A DNA stretch of 64,000 nt from Candidatus Undinarchaeales archaeon (lineage in GTDB: Archaea > SpSt-1190 > JASMDC01): positions 1-64,000 of the forward strand of contig JASMDC010000017.1 in NCBI GenBank assembly GCA_030753015.1, read 5' to 3'. The notes under the pieces were generated by a model that was not told the DNA's origin, made no database searches, and saw only the letters and a program-made list of their open reading frames with translations. Shown here piece by piece: positions 42,272 through 50,864 of the stretch. The position numbers and the translations under genes were made by a program. Every line of letters begins with the position of its first letter. The stretch's first letter is position 1.

Positions 42272-42704
42272 AACAGTGTTAACTATAAATGGGTTTTGCA
42301 CGAGCAGGTCCGACGTGATCTCACTAGCCCTGTACCGGTCCTATTGCCGCCAGTCGATTCGGCGATCCATGCATATCGGGCCCCACGTGCGATCATATGG
42401 GGATGGATGATGATAATGCTGAGGATGTGAGGGGGGCGGTCCTAGATGAAGGCGGAATCATACGCAGAGCCACTCGTTTACTGTACTGTAGGATAAAATC
42501 AAATAATTCATTATGATTTGCATAATTATCACGTAATTTTACTAATAACGGACAATTTGTAGCTATAATCACGCATGGGGCGTTTTTATCCCGAATACAA
42601 GACTGGCTTCCGGTGTCACGATTAGCGTAAAAAACGGGATAAGGGATGCCAATAAAGCAAATCAATTTAAAGGAAAACGCTATCGGGGAAGGCAGTGTGA
42701 TATC
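42272..42704. other. AT-rich intergenic region upstream of MC1
   Basis: This region holds the minus-strand TATA box of the PLP-enzyme gene and then about 350 bases without a supported gene. At 42577-42650 there are two copies of a motif around GTTTTT/AAAAAC and CGGGATAA arranged as an imperfect inverted repeat. Before MC1, CAATTTAAAGG (about 42663-42673) is a TATA box and GTGTGAT (42694-42700) a possible ribosome site. A minus-strand reading frame across 42393-42665 lacks protein-like features. Confidence 0.5.
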
Positions 42705-42977
42705 ATGGCTGGAAATGTCAAGTACTTTGTTCTACAGCAGAACGGTAAGGACAGCAACCACGTCTTCTCCGGTAAGCAGCCCCGCGCCGCTGCCCTGAAG
42801 GCTGCCGCTCGCGGCTTCAAGAAGATCGAACTCCGAGAGCGCGGTGCCAAGCGCATCCATATCTTCGAGGGCAATGTGAAGGTCGTTGACGCGCCTCCGA
42901 ATGCCCCCTCCTGGATGCCGGCGAAGGTCAAGAAGGCCAACGTCAAGAAGCTCGGCATCAAGCGCCTCGACAAGTAA
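42705..42977 (+). CDS. chromosomal protein MC1
   Basis: This 90-residue basic protein matches the MC1 family along its length (KYFVLQQNGKDSNHVFSGKQ, PRAAALKAAARGF, IHIFEGNVKVVDAPPNAPSW). MC1 is a monomeric architectural DNA-binding protein of some Euryarchaeota and other archaea that bends DNA strongly. Conserved aromatic and basic positions, including the W of APSW, are present. It is a single gene with its own strong promoter and a clear terminator, in keeping with high expression. Confidence 0.93.
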   Translation: MAGNVKYFVLQQNGKDSNHVFSGKQPRAAALKAAARGFKKIELRERGAKRIHIFEGNVKVVDAPPNAPSWMPAKVKKANVKKLGIKRLDK

Positions 42978-42999
42978 GTCCGAGACGCAAGGTTGCATT

Positions 43000-43040
43000 G
43001 GGGGTCGGGTCCATCCGGCCCCCTTCCTTGTTTTTTTTCT
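43000..43040 (+). terminator. hairpin and T-run terminator after MC1
   Basis: GGGGGTCGG (43000-43008) pairs with CCGGCCCCC (43015-43023), with one G-T pair. Seven bases further on is a run of eight T (43031-43038). The site lies 23 bases after the MC1 stop codon. Confidence 0.65.
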
Positions 43041-43081
43041 TATCCCCGCCCGGTCCTACTTGCAGTTATGAGAAAGTATTC

Positions 43082-43963
43082 TCAATGGCGTTTCCGCCAC
43101 TTCTGTTCTCTGGAATAGTACCAGATGCCCACGGCGATAGCACCAACGAAGAACCCCGCCTCGAGGATGTCCACGATGTTATACAGAGGCTCTAGAATGG
43201 AAGCGGGCTCTTCCCATTCGTCATTCTCCTCAGGCACGCAATAATACCTTTCCTTGTCGCATCGTTTGCCGCTTGAGCAGTGAACGTTGGATAGACAGCA
43301 TATGTTGCCCGCGAGGCAGCAGACGAAAACGCAGTTGCCCGAGGCGCACCTGCTATCATCAGCACACCGCTCTCCGGCATCGAGTAGGCGTAGGTGTGGT
43401 GGTTCCGTTGCGGTAGCTACTGTCGGTACGGGGGACGGTGTACTTCCTGCGACCTCGCTCGGTACCGGGCTGACCGCGACCGAGGGTGCAGGGGTCGGCG
43501 TAGGCTCCCGTTGATACTGGACGAGGACAAAGGAGTTCCCGAAGATTGTGATATCCTCGCAATAGCCGAGCCGCTGGGTGACACGGAGGGTGATGGTGTT
43601 CTCGCCCTTACCCAGATTATAATCGTGCGTACCGAGATCCCAGCGCATGTTGAAGTTAGAGCGTACGGTCCACCAGTCGGAATAGGTGCGCTCTCCAGGG
43701 ACGGGGACGCCGTTGACGATGACGTGGAGTCGCGGTGCATAGGTGCTCGACGCATGGATGTTGAGGGTGGTCGACTCGGGTCTCTCGGGCACTGTGAAGG
43801 GGATGGAGATTTCCGTGACGAGCTCGCGGTCCTCGGAGGTGCATTTGAAGGTCTTTGTGGGGGATCCCAGGTCATCGAACGTCATCTCGTCTTGGAACCA
43901 CTCCCCCGCAGCGTGGGTCATCATTACGAGGATGACGATGATCCAGACCGCGTTCCGGTGCAT
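43082..43963 (-). CDS. exported protein with beta domain, Cys-rich module and C-terminal membrane anchor
   Basis: This 293-residue protein has a signal peptide (MHRNAVWIIVILVMMTHAAG). A beta-sandwich of about 130 residues follows (LNIHASSTYAPRLHVIVNGV, LGKGENTITLRVT), resembling carbohydrate-binding or pilus-tip domains. A Thr/Pro/Ser stalk (about 150-185) and a dense cysteine module with about 13 Cys (CASGNCVFVCCLAGNICCL) come next. A C-terminal membrane helix (AGFFVGAIAVGIWYY) with a basic tail ends the protein. It is anchored at its C-terminus, opposite to the UBA-like family. Confidence 0.72.
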   Translation of the reverse strand: MHRNAVWIIVILVMMTHAAGEWFQDEMTFDDLGSPTKTFKCTSEDRELVTEISIPFTVPERPESTTLNIHASSTYAPRLHVIVNGVPVPGERTYSDWWTVRSNFNMRWDLGTHDYNLGKGENTITLRVTQRLGYCEDITIFGNSFVLVQYQREPTPTPAPSVAVSPVPSEVAGSTPSPVPTVATATEPPHLRLLDAGERCADDSRCASGNCVFVCCLAGNICCLSNVHCSSGKRCDKERYYCVPEENDEWEEPASILEPLYNIVDILEAGFFVGAIAVGIWYYSREQKWRKRH

Positions 43964-44016
43964 GGCATTGACGTGTACGTTCTTCTTAATAAGACTGAGT
44001 CCCAGGGCATTCGCCC

Positions 44017-44523
44017 CTATCGTTCTTCTTCCTCATCCTCGTCAAGAAGGTAGTCGGGCGTTGGTGACCAGGTCCCAACGAGCACGGCCGCCATGAACAC
44101 CAGTACAAGGAGCACACCGAGCCCTGTGGACCCGAACGCGAGCCCCACTGCTGCGAAAGCCAGGAAGGCACCGAGGAGCATCACGCCCCGTCGGAGCCCG
44201 CTCACCTCGTCCTCGCCCCCGAAAAGGTAGCTGAAGAGGTACGTGGCTGAAAGACCGACCACTAGGAACACGGGGAACATGAGATTCTGGGCCTGGATCA
44301 TTGTCGCAGCAAGTGCGGAGCTCGCCCTGCTCGCGCCCATGAAGAGCGTAAGGGCCCAGAAACCTAGCAAAGTGGCAACGAATGTACGTTCACGGAACCC
44401 CCACCGGCCATCACCCTCTCGGTCGAGAGCGGCATGGAATACATAGGTGGCCGCCAGGGCGACGACGGGGCCGGCAACCAGAAGGGAGACGAGGAGCTGT
44501 AGCTCCATGCCAGCAGTGGCCAT
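44017..44523 (-). CDS. polytopic membrane protein, five helices
   Basis: This protein of about 168 residues has five predicted membrane helices (LLVSLLVAGPVVALAATYVF, FVATLLGFWALTLFMG, MFPVFLVVGLSATYLFSYLF, GVMLLGAFLAFAAVGLAF, LLVLVFMAAVLVGTW) and an acidic C-terminal tail. No family was recognised. Its start region overlaps or abuts the stop of the large DUF835 gene (TGATCATG), so the two are probably translated from one mRNA. ATG 44523 and 44508 and GTG 44529 are possible starts. Confidence 0.68.
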   Translation of the reverse strand: MATAGMELQLLVSLLVAGPVVALAATYVFHAALDREGDGRWGFRERTFVATLLGFWALTLFMGASRASSALAATMIQAQNLMFPVFLVVGLSATYLFSYLFGGEDEVSGLRRGVMLLGAFLAFAAVGLAFGSTGLGVLLVLVFMAAVLVGTWSPTPDYLLDEDEEEER

Positions 44524-44525
44524 GA

Positions 44526-47500
44526 TCACCGTCCTTCGCTGCTCGTCTCGTGCCCCAGGGTCTCAAGCTCGCGTTGGAGGAGCGTGAGCTCGCGCTCGCC
44601 AAGAGCGAACCTGCTCACCGTTACGATGAGTGAGGTATCACCCATGGACACACGGTCCCTGAGGGATTGGATGGCTCGGAACACGGAGTCGAAACCGTTG
44701 TGGCCCACCAGGTACTCCATCCCGTCCAGGAGCACGACCGACGATGGCGAGTCCTCGACGAAACGCTTGATAGCCTGGACCGTGTCGATATGCGATGGGC
44801 TTAGGGTCACGTTATCGATGGATTGTTCGTCAGTGAGCCAACGCACTGCGACATCCTCGGTCAGTCCGTAGCGACGGCGAAGGATTTCAGGATTGGTACG
44901 AGTGATACAGAGGGTGGGCTTTCCGAGAGTGTGGGCGTATGCAAGGAGGCGAAAGCTCGTTCCGGGTTTGCTCTCGATCACTAGGTAGGAGCATCCAGAG
45001 CGAACGGCATAATCCTCTTCGGCAACGAGAACGGGCTCGGGCACCTCCAAGGGTTGGGGTGTGTCGACAGGGGCCTGTGTGGGGCCCGTAGTGGTGGGGA
45101 TGGGAGCTACCACCGCATTGGCCAGTGGCCTGGTGATGTCCAGAGATCCGAGCGCCTTCCTGCTACGTCCGATAGCTGCAAGTGCTGGGCCATCCAGTAC
45201 TGCACCAAGGGCCTGGCGGCGTGGTACTGGTGGGAGGGGCGAGAGGGCGACCTGAGCGAGCGCTCGGTAGACGTCGGTCCGGCCTGCTTCCAGAGAGGCG
45301 ATGAGCAGAGGCCGGGCCTCGGCGTCGAGCACCCTGCGTAGACAACGAACACGGGCGAGGGTCGTAGCGGCCCCAATGCCCACAGTTTCAAGGACACCCT
45401 CAAGAGCGTGAAGGTCCTCGGAGCCGGGTGCTCGGCGAGCCCAGGCAATCCCTTTGACACGGTCTTGGAGCGCCAAGGTCCGCCGTGCATCCGCTAGTAC
45501 CCGGTCGGTCCCCGCTGTCGCGAGGACAACCTTCATCCTCCGCACACAGTCCGGTGGGAACAGGAGGAGGTCGATCAAACGGATGAGCGCACCTTCCTGG
45601 GAAAGTTCTCTATTGGCATAGCGACCGATGGTATCGAGGGCTAAATGTACTGCAGGGATTGGATTATCGACCGATGCAAGCTCATTGGTAATGTCTATGA
45701 GGAGGTCGCGACGCTCGTCGGTGGGCGCCTCGCAGATAGCGGGGACTGACCTGAGGATGAGCCGGTATTCTTTGGTCTCGCATCCCTCTGCTGCCGGGCA
45801 GAACATGCACGGGGCAGGAGCGGACCGCCCCTCGAGCACCTCCAGGCTATGCTCCAGGTAGCCCATGAGCTTTGTGATGGACGAGCACTCCACCTCGGCA
45901 CTGATCTTATGTACGGTTGCTAGTACGTCCGCCAGCGAGACGGCGCTCGTCCTAGCAAGGAGCGCGATGCCCGCTGCTTCGGGCACTAGGTGTGCAGAGG
46001 ATGTCTCGCCTTCTACGAGGAGACGGGCTGCAAGGTCATCAGCGAAGCTGGTGGGAGGAAGAAGCTCACGCGCCACGGCACCGACGTCACCCGCGGGAGG
46101 CGGTGTGGAAAGACCGGCTGCAGTGAGCATGCTCCAAGGTCCTCCTGAACCGGGGTCCGGTGGAGGCCAGCCGGGGAGGGCAATGGGACTGATGCGAGGG
46201 CATTGGAGGTCGAACTCAGTAAGGACCTTTACTGTCGATTGGTGCCCGGCCGTGGCCTTGAGCAGGGATGCGAACGTGGGTCCTGCCAGTTCGGGAGGAG
46301 CGTCCCTTGGTGGGAGGAGCGTGGAAATCCGCTCGTTCAGGAGTCGCTCGGCCAGATGCTCCAGGATCGAACGTTCTCGCATCTTGGAGAGGGCCTTGGC
46401 ACGTCTGGCAGGATCGGATACGGCGTCGAACGTGCGGACGATGGCCGCCTCTGTCTGATCGGAGGTGAGCACCTTGGTGAGAGCGAGGAGAGCATCCATG
46501 TGGAGCCAAGGGTCCTGGATGCTCTCGGTCATCTCCAAGAGGGCATCGGTCCGATCGGCGAGTTCAGCGCCCACGATCTCAGGTCCCACGAGGTCTCCCA
46601 GTATCCCGAGTGATGTGGCCCTTTCCCAAGGATCTGAGATGTCAGTGCACGTCCGTACTAGCTCTCTGAGGAGTGGCGTCAGGTGGTCGCGAACCGCTCC
46701 GGCGACGTACTGGCTTGAAGCAGCTAGGTCACGGAGCACTTCCAGTCTACGGGGGAGGGCCTTGATGTCAGCAGCGGGTACAAGCGCCTCGAGAGCCGTG
46801 CCGGCGACCGCCTCGAGGAGGTCGGGGCGTGGCGTACAATGTGCACGTGCACCCTTGATCACGTGAGCGGTATGCTCGGGATCGGGCAGTTCTATCGCTG
46901 CAGCGAGCACCGTGCGGGCCGTATCCCTCGGGCATCCTGAGGAGAGCTTGAGGAGGCTGCGCACTGCCTCGGCACGGCTCCACGGGTCCTCCAGTTCGGC
47001 CAGCTCGTGGAGAACTCTTGGGACGAGGCCCTCCATGAGCCGGCAGAACGCGGCGTCCGATAGAGGGGCTCGGGCGAGATGGGCAAGGAGCGTTACTGCC
47101 TCGTCCGGTCTCGAATCCTTCACGAGATCAATTGCCGCTTCCATGGCAGTTTGGGGTGCACGGTCACCCAGACCTTCGACGAGGTGGAAGAGCGTGCGAC
47201 AACGTTCCTTTCGGGGCAGGGATGTGGCATCGATGACAATGCTGTCGGCGAATCCGACCATACTATCCGGACCGAGCGCCTGACCCAGTGCGGCTGCCCA
47301 TCGTGCTCGACTAGAGACGTCGGACTCGGCCATTTCTCGCATGAGCCAATCCCCCATCTCTGCTGCACTGGCAGATGGGAATGCTGCGAGGAAGGTGGCA
47401 GCGCGCCTGGGCGCGTCCTCAGCAACGATGGAAGAGAGGACTTCCTTGGCCTGGCGCGAGAGACGTGGGCGTGTCCTCTCATCGGCTGCTGTCATGAGGG

Positions 47501-47972
47501 GAGGGATGATGTCCAGGCGTACGGTATCGCTCGTACGCTTCAGCTCTCTGAGCACGGACGGTGCGAGCCGCTCCGCTGTAGGTGAATCGGCCAGGACCTC
47601 ACCAAGGATACCAAGAACGATAGCGCGGTCAACGGGATTATCGAGGCGCTCTACGGCATCAAGTATGCCCCTGAGTGATCGTCCAAGCTCACGAAGCGCC
47701 CCCTCCAAGGCCTCCATCAGTGCTGGACCTCTTCGGTCTATGATAACGGAGACAACCGCGTCTGCGTCACGTGGCCCTAGCTCGCTGGCAGCGAGCCGTA
47801 GGAGGAGGGCGGACCGTCTGAGGCCGACCGCATCGCACCTTGCTGCCAGCTCCGAGAGCTCCCGGTCATTTCCCGGGACGGCCGTCAACTCTTCAACGGA
47901 CTTAGCGACCTCGTCGAGGTACTGCCAGGGCTCGTTCCCATCGAGAAGAGAACGGAGGGAGACGGCGCCCAT
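44526..47972 (-). CDS. giant helical-repeat protein with C-terminal DUF835 domain
   Basis: In this 1148-residue protein the first 1000 residues are helical, with many short repeats of HEAT-like type (DPWSRAEAVRSLLKLS, DPWERATSLGILGDLV, DPWLHMDALLALTKVL: the DPW..A..L..L pattern recurs). A cysteine cluster CMFCPAAEGC lies near 745. The last 170 residues are a DUF835 domain (CSYLVIESKPGTSFRLLAYA, TRTNPEILRRRYGLTED, VVLLDGMEYLVGHNGFDSVF), found in archaeal signalling proteins. The diverging neighbour is a KaiC-like ATPase, so both may serve a regulatory system. ATG 47972 lies 23-31 bases after ATTTATAG; 47993 is almost on that box. Confidence 0.78.
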   Translation of the reverse strand: MGAVSLRSLLDGNEPWQYLDEVAKSVEELTAVPGNDRELSELAARCDAVGLRRSALLLRLAASELGPRDADAVVSVIIDRRGPALMEALEGALRELGRSLRGILDAVERLDNPVDRAIVLGILGEVLADSPTAERLAPSVLRELKRTSDTVRLDIIPPLMTAADERTRPRLSRQAKEVLSSIVAEDAPRRAATFLAAFPSASAAEMGDWLMREMAESDVSSRARWAAALGQALGPDSMVGFADSIVIDATSLPRKERCRTLFHLVEGLGDRAPQTAMEAAIDLVKDSRPDEAVTLLAHLARAPLSDAAFCRLMEGLVPRVLHELAELEDPWSRAEAVRSLLKLSSGCPRDTARTVLAAAIELPDPEHTAHVIKGARAHCTPRPDLLEAVAGTALEALVPAADIKALPRRLEVLRDLAASSQYVAGAVRDHLTPLLRELVRTCTDISDPWERATSLGILGDLVGPEIVGAELADRTDALLEMTESIQDPWLHMDALLALTKVLTSDQTEAAIVRTFDAVSDPARRAKALSKMRERSILEHLAERLLNERISTLLPPRDAPPELAGPTFASLLKATAGHQSTVKVLTEFDLQCPRISPIALPGWPPPDPGSGGPWSMLTAAGLSTPPPAGDVGAVARELLPPTSFADDLAARLLVEGETSSAHLVPEAAGIALLARTSAVSLADVLATVHKISAEVECSSITKLMGYLEHSLEVLEGRSAPAPCMFCPAAEGCETKEYRLILRSVPAICEAPTDERRDLLIDITNELASVDNPIPAVHLALDTIGRYANRELSQEGALIRLIDLLLFPPDCVRRMKVVLATAGTDRVLADARRTLALQDRVKGIAWARRAPGSEDLHALEGVLETVGIGAATTLARVRCLRRVLDAEARPLLIASLEAGRTDVYRALAQVALSPLPPVPRRQALGAVLDGPALAAIGRSRKALGSLDITRPLANAVVAPIPTTTGPTQAPVDTPQPLEVPEPVLVAEEDYAVRSGCSYLVIESKPGTSFRLLAYAHTLGKPTLCITRTNPEILRRRYGLTEDVAVRWLTDEQSIDNVTLSPSHIDTVQAIKRFVEDSPSSVVLLDGMEYLVGHNGFDSVFRAIQSLRDRVSMGDTSLIVTVSRFALGERELTLLQRELETLGHETSSEGR

Positions 47973-48065
47973 GTGTGGGGAGGTGGCCCTCATCTATAAA
48001 TCTTTGATGCCGGGCACCTCGCCCGCGGCATCCCTTTTTATGTTTTGCATGCCCCATGAACGGAC

Positions 48066-48821
48066 ATGTCCGTGTTCGGCGAGGACCCCAATCTTACAAG
48101 GATGGACGCGCCCGCGCGGCCCCAGAACATTGACGAGAAGGTTCTCACCCACGTTCCGGGCCTCGACAAGCTCATGGGGGGCGGGTTCGAGCGCAACGCA
48201 ACGATCTGCCTCTTCGGCGGGCCCGGCACCGGCAAGACCACGCTCGCCCTCCAGATCCTTCACAATGCCGCCGTGACCGATGGCGAACCGGGACTCTATA
48301 TCTCATTCGAGCAGTCGCGTGACGAGGTGTACCGGTTCATGAAGCGCATGGGATACGACCTGGAGGCGCTGGAGAAGAAAGGACTGTTCACCTTCAAGAA
48401 CTATTACCCGACGCATCTCCAGAGCTTCATCAAGGAGGACCGGGGCCCTATCGAGAAGACGATCGAGACCATCGGCGCCACCCTACTGGGGATCGACTCC
48501 CTCACTGCCCTGGCGATGGTTAGCGAAGGTGAAATGGAACGCCGGCGCACCTTCCTCAAGCTATTCGAGACGGTCAAGATCCACAACACGACCAGCATCT
48601 TCACCGTTGAAGAACACCTAACTCCCGACAATATCAAGAGCGCCTACGGCACCGAGTTCCTGGCCGATGGCGTGGTCAACCTCTACAACCTTCGCCGGGA
48701 ATGGACACGTCGATTGGGGCTGGAGATCATTAAGATGCGGGGGGTCGCCTTTCCCCGCAAGATCGTACCCTATACGATCGAGTCCAACGGTATCAACGTG
48801 TTCCCTGATCTCAACCTTTAA
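48066..48821 (+). CDS. KaiC-like RecA-superfamily ATPase
   Basis: This 251-residue protein has one RecA-like domain, with GLDKLMGGGFERNATICLFG leading to Walker A GGPGTGKTT (51-59). YISFEQSRDEVYRFMKRMGY and Walker B in TLLGIDSLTALA follow. Single-domain KaiC-like proteins are common in archaea and often pair with signalling or motility systems (FlaH is one such). The usual second KaiC domain is absent. TTTTTATG (48034-48041) is at leaderless distance from ATG 48066. It diverges from the DUF835 gene. Confidence 0.87.
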   Translation: MSVFGEDPNLTRMDAPARPQNIDEKVLTHVPGLDKLMGGGFERNATICLFGGPGTGKTTLALQILHNAAVTDGEPGLYISFEQSRDEVYRFMKRMGYDLEALEKKGLFTFKNYYPTHLQSFIKEDRGPIEKTIETIGATLLGIDSLTALAMVSEGEMERRRTFLKLFETVKIHNTTSIFTVEEHLTPDNIKSAYGTEFLADGVVNLYNLRREWTRRLGLEIIKMRGVAFPRKIVPYTIESNGINVFPDLNL

Positions 48822-48824
48822 TGC

Positions 48825-49283
48825 TCAGATCAGCCCGTCGGTGTCGCGTACGAGGCCTGCTAAGAGCTTAGATAGTTCATTCAGCTGGCCCCGACTCACT
48901 GACACTGATCCCTTCTCGGTCGAGATGATGAGACTGATGGAATTGGCATCCACGTCAATGTGCTTGTCCTCGATGGCATGATGAAGCTTGGTAACGGTAC
49001 GGAACGCCGCGGGGTACTCCTCGTTGAATCCGTGCTCCTTCACAAGCACTTCCTCGAAGACCTCCGACCTGTATCGGTCAATGGTCGGTACGTTGGGGAT
49101 GTGCCCGCGCTTCCGGGCGATGATAAGGGCGGCGGTGATGGCGTTGTCCATACCTGTGTAGAGCTGTTTGATGGCTGAGATGAGGAGGTGTGGGTCCTTT
49201 GCCCGTGTCATCGCGACATCGATGAGGAACGTTGCGGTCTTACTGGCCTTCCGTGCCTCCTTCAGATGGGAGGACGGGTCCAT
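48825..49283 (-). CDS. HEPN-like helical protein
   Basis: This is a 152-residue all-helical protein with charged ends. KEARKASKTATFLIDVAMTR, LYTGMDNAITAALIIARKRG and FNEEYPAAFRTVTKLHHAIE are in the order of the four-helix HEPN fold. The catalytic R-x4-6-H of HEPN ribonucleases is not clearly present. A regulatory or nucleotide-binding role is possible, but assignment is tentative. Its stop lies three bases beyond the convergent KaiC-like gene stop. It shares a TATA region with the divergent gene at 49337. Confidence 0.6.
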   Translation of the reverse strand: MDPSSHLKEARKASKTATFLIDVAMTRAKDPHLLISAIKQLYTGMDNAITAALIIARKRGHIPNVPTIDRYRSEVFEEVLVKEHGFNEEYPAAFRTVTKLHHAIEDKHIDVDANSISLIISTEKGSVSVSRGQLNELSKLLAGLVRDTDGLI

Positions 49284-49305
49284 ATTGTCGGCGGGAATCT
49301 CTATC

Positions 49306-49316
49306 TATTAAAAGCT
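49306..49316. promoter_or_regulatory. shared TATA region of divergent genes
   Basis: The sequence CTATTAAAAGC gives a TATA-like box in both directions. It is 21-31 bases before ATG 49337 on the plus strand and 23-33 bases before ATG 49283 on the minus strand. Confidence 0.5.
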
Positions 49317-49336
49317 TGCGTGCGACCGAGCCTGCC

Positions 49337-49996
49337 ATGCCATCCGAGCAGGAGGAGGATGGACTGGGCGAGCCTGAGCCCAGTAGCTCGCTTCCTCTGG
49401 TGCGTGTGTGTATTGTCCTGGCAGTGCTCTGTCTGCTACTCTATACGGCCGCCCGCTTGAAAGCCCCCCATGGATGTGCGGTCATCAATATCAAGGGGGC
49501 ATTGGCTGGTGGCAAAGAGTCCCGGATCACCTATGAAGGGGCAAGGGGGGTGATCACCGTCGAAGGAGGGGACTTCAACCAGTTGGTCCGGGCCGCTGAC
49601 CGGCTGGCGCTCCTCTTCCTGGGCGTTTCAGGTGAAAAGTACAACCTCAACCTCTTGGGTGAGATGCGGACCTATGAGATCCCCTTCCCCGTCCAGACCA
49701 TTGACGGGGGGATGACCGAGATAATGGTGGGAATGCGTTCCAATCCCTCCCGCCTGGGTGACGTCCCCGTAGATGATCTGGAGGGGCTCAAGTGGTTAAT
49801 AGAGAGCCGGCCGGCCCGGTTCGCCTTCGCCTTCCATCCCCGTGCTGGAGGCGAGGACGTGGTGGCCGCAACCGAAGTGTCCACAGCTCTGGCGCTCCGG
49901 TTCACCTACCTGAACACCACCGACGACATCATGACCTTCGATGAGGCGACCGGCGGTGTCCACACACTTGAAACTGCACTGGAGGCGTGCACATGA
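49337..49996 (+). CDS. membrane-anchored hypothetical protein upstream of carS
   Basis: This 219-residue protein has an acidic N-terminus, a membrane helix at about 22-40 (VRVCIVLAVLCLLLYTAARL) and an outer alpha/beta domain (CAVINIKGALAGGKESRITY, LNLLGEMRTYEIPFP). No family was recognised. The start at ATG 49337 fits the TATA spacing; the frame extends to 49232 through the promoter. It overlaps the carS start by four bases (ATGA), the first member of a run carS-pth2-glycosyltransferase. Confidence 0.65.
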   Translation: MPSEQEEDGLGEPEPSSSLPLVRVCIVLAVLCLLLYTAARLKAPHGCAVINIKGALAGGKESRITYEGARGVITVEGGDFNQLVRAADRLALLFLGVSGEKYNLNLLGEMRTYEIPFPVQTIDGGMTEIMVGMRSNPSRLGDVPVDDLEGLKWLIESRPARFAFAFHPRAGGEDVVAATEVSTALALRFTYLNTTDDIMTFDEATGGVHTLETALEACT

Positions 49997-50499
49997 GCCT
50001 TCCGATGGAGGTCCTGAACGCCTTCCTGTACTTCCTACCGGCATATATGGCGAATATGGCCCCCTGCTACATGGCGCATTTCTCTTTCTTCAAAGCCCTG
50101 GCCTACCCCCTGGATATGGGCCGGGAGTGGACGGATGGCCGACGCATCCTGGGTGATGGCAAGACGCTTGCCGGTATAGTGTACGCTGCAGTCATCGGTG
50201 CGGCAGTGTCTCTGGGTCAGGGCGAGACTTGGTTGCTCGGTTTCGTGATGGCTATCGGTGCGCTCGCGGGCGACCTCGTCGGATCCTTCCTGAAGCGTCG
50301 GATCGATGTGGGCCGTGGGGAACGAACGCTGCTGCTTGACCAGCTCGACTTCGTGGTCGGAGCGCTGGTCGTCCTGTACCTTGTCGGATGGGCGCCACCG
50401 GCGAGGACCATGATCATTCTCCTCCTCATAACTCCCCCGCTCCACCTGCTGATGAACTACGTCGGTTACGCCCTCAAATACAAGGGGGTGCCTTGGTGA
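49993..50499 (+). CDS. carS: CDP-archaeol synthase
   Basis: This 168-residue integral membrane enzyme makes CDP-2,3-bis-(O-geranylgeranyl)-sn-glycerol, an archaeal membrane lipid precursor, from the unsaturated archaetidic acid and CTP. Family marks are the substrate-site sequence RRILGDGKTLAG, followed by GALAGDLVGSFLKRRI and a later LDQLDFVVGAL. About five membrane helices are predicted. Length is typical. ATG 49993 overlaps the stop of the preceding gene, and pth2 starts in its own stop codon (GTGA), so the three are co-translated. Confidence 0.93.
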   Translation: MSLPMEVLNAFLYFLPAYMANMAPCYMAHFSFFKALAYPLDMGREWTDGRRILGDGKTLAGIVYAAVIGAAVSLGQGETWLLGFVMAIGALAGDLVGSFLKRRIDVGRGERTLLLDQLDFVVGALVVLYLVGWAPPARTMIILLLITPPLHLLMNYVGYALKYKGVPW

Positions 50500-50855
50500 C
50501 GGATGAGCTGAAGCAGGTCATCGTGTTCCGTAGAGATCTCAAGCTCAGCCGCGGGAAGGTGGTCGTCCAAGGGGCCCACGCTGCCCTTGGCGCCTTTGAG
50601 CGTGCCCAGCGCTCACGCCGGGAGTGGGTGGACACGTGGAGTCGAGAGGGGCAACGCAAGATCGCTGTCCAGGTGGACTCCCTCGACGACCTCCTGGATC
50701 TCCATAGCCGTGCCCAGCGCATACCGCTCCCCTGTTTCCTGGTCCGCGACGCTGGCTACACCGAGATCCCGCCCGGCACTGTTACGGCCTTGGGCATTGG
50801 CCCGGCACCCGAGGACGCGATGGACCGCCTCACGGGCGACCTCAAGCTCATGTGA
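50496..50855 (+). CDS. pth2: peptidyl-tRNA hydrolase, Pth2 type
   Basis: This is a 119-residue enzyme of the archaeal/eukaryotic Pth2 family, which recycles tRNA from peptidyl-tRNA dropped by ribosomes. Typical stretches are KQVIVFRRDLKLSRGKVVVQ, GAHAALGAFE, the middle lysine in QRKIAVQVDSLDDLLDLHSR, and the C-terminal PPGTVTALGIGPAPEDAMDR. GTG 50496 overlaps the carS stop by four bases. Length and motif order are normal. Confidence 0.94.
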   Translation: MTDELKQVIVFRRDLKLSRGKVVVQGAHAALGAFERAQRSRREWVDTWSREGQRKIAVQVDSLDDLLDLHSRAQRIPLPCFLVRDAGYTEIPPGTVTALGIGPAPEDAMDRLTGDLKLM

Positions 50856-50864
50856 GGGTGTCCG

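Noticed and set aside
42393..42665. Minus-strand 90-residue frame in the intergenic region before MC1
   Set aside because: No start signal, no conserved-looking pattern, and it runs through promoter-like AT-rich sequence and an inverted repeat.
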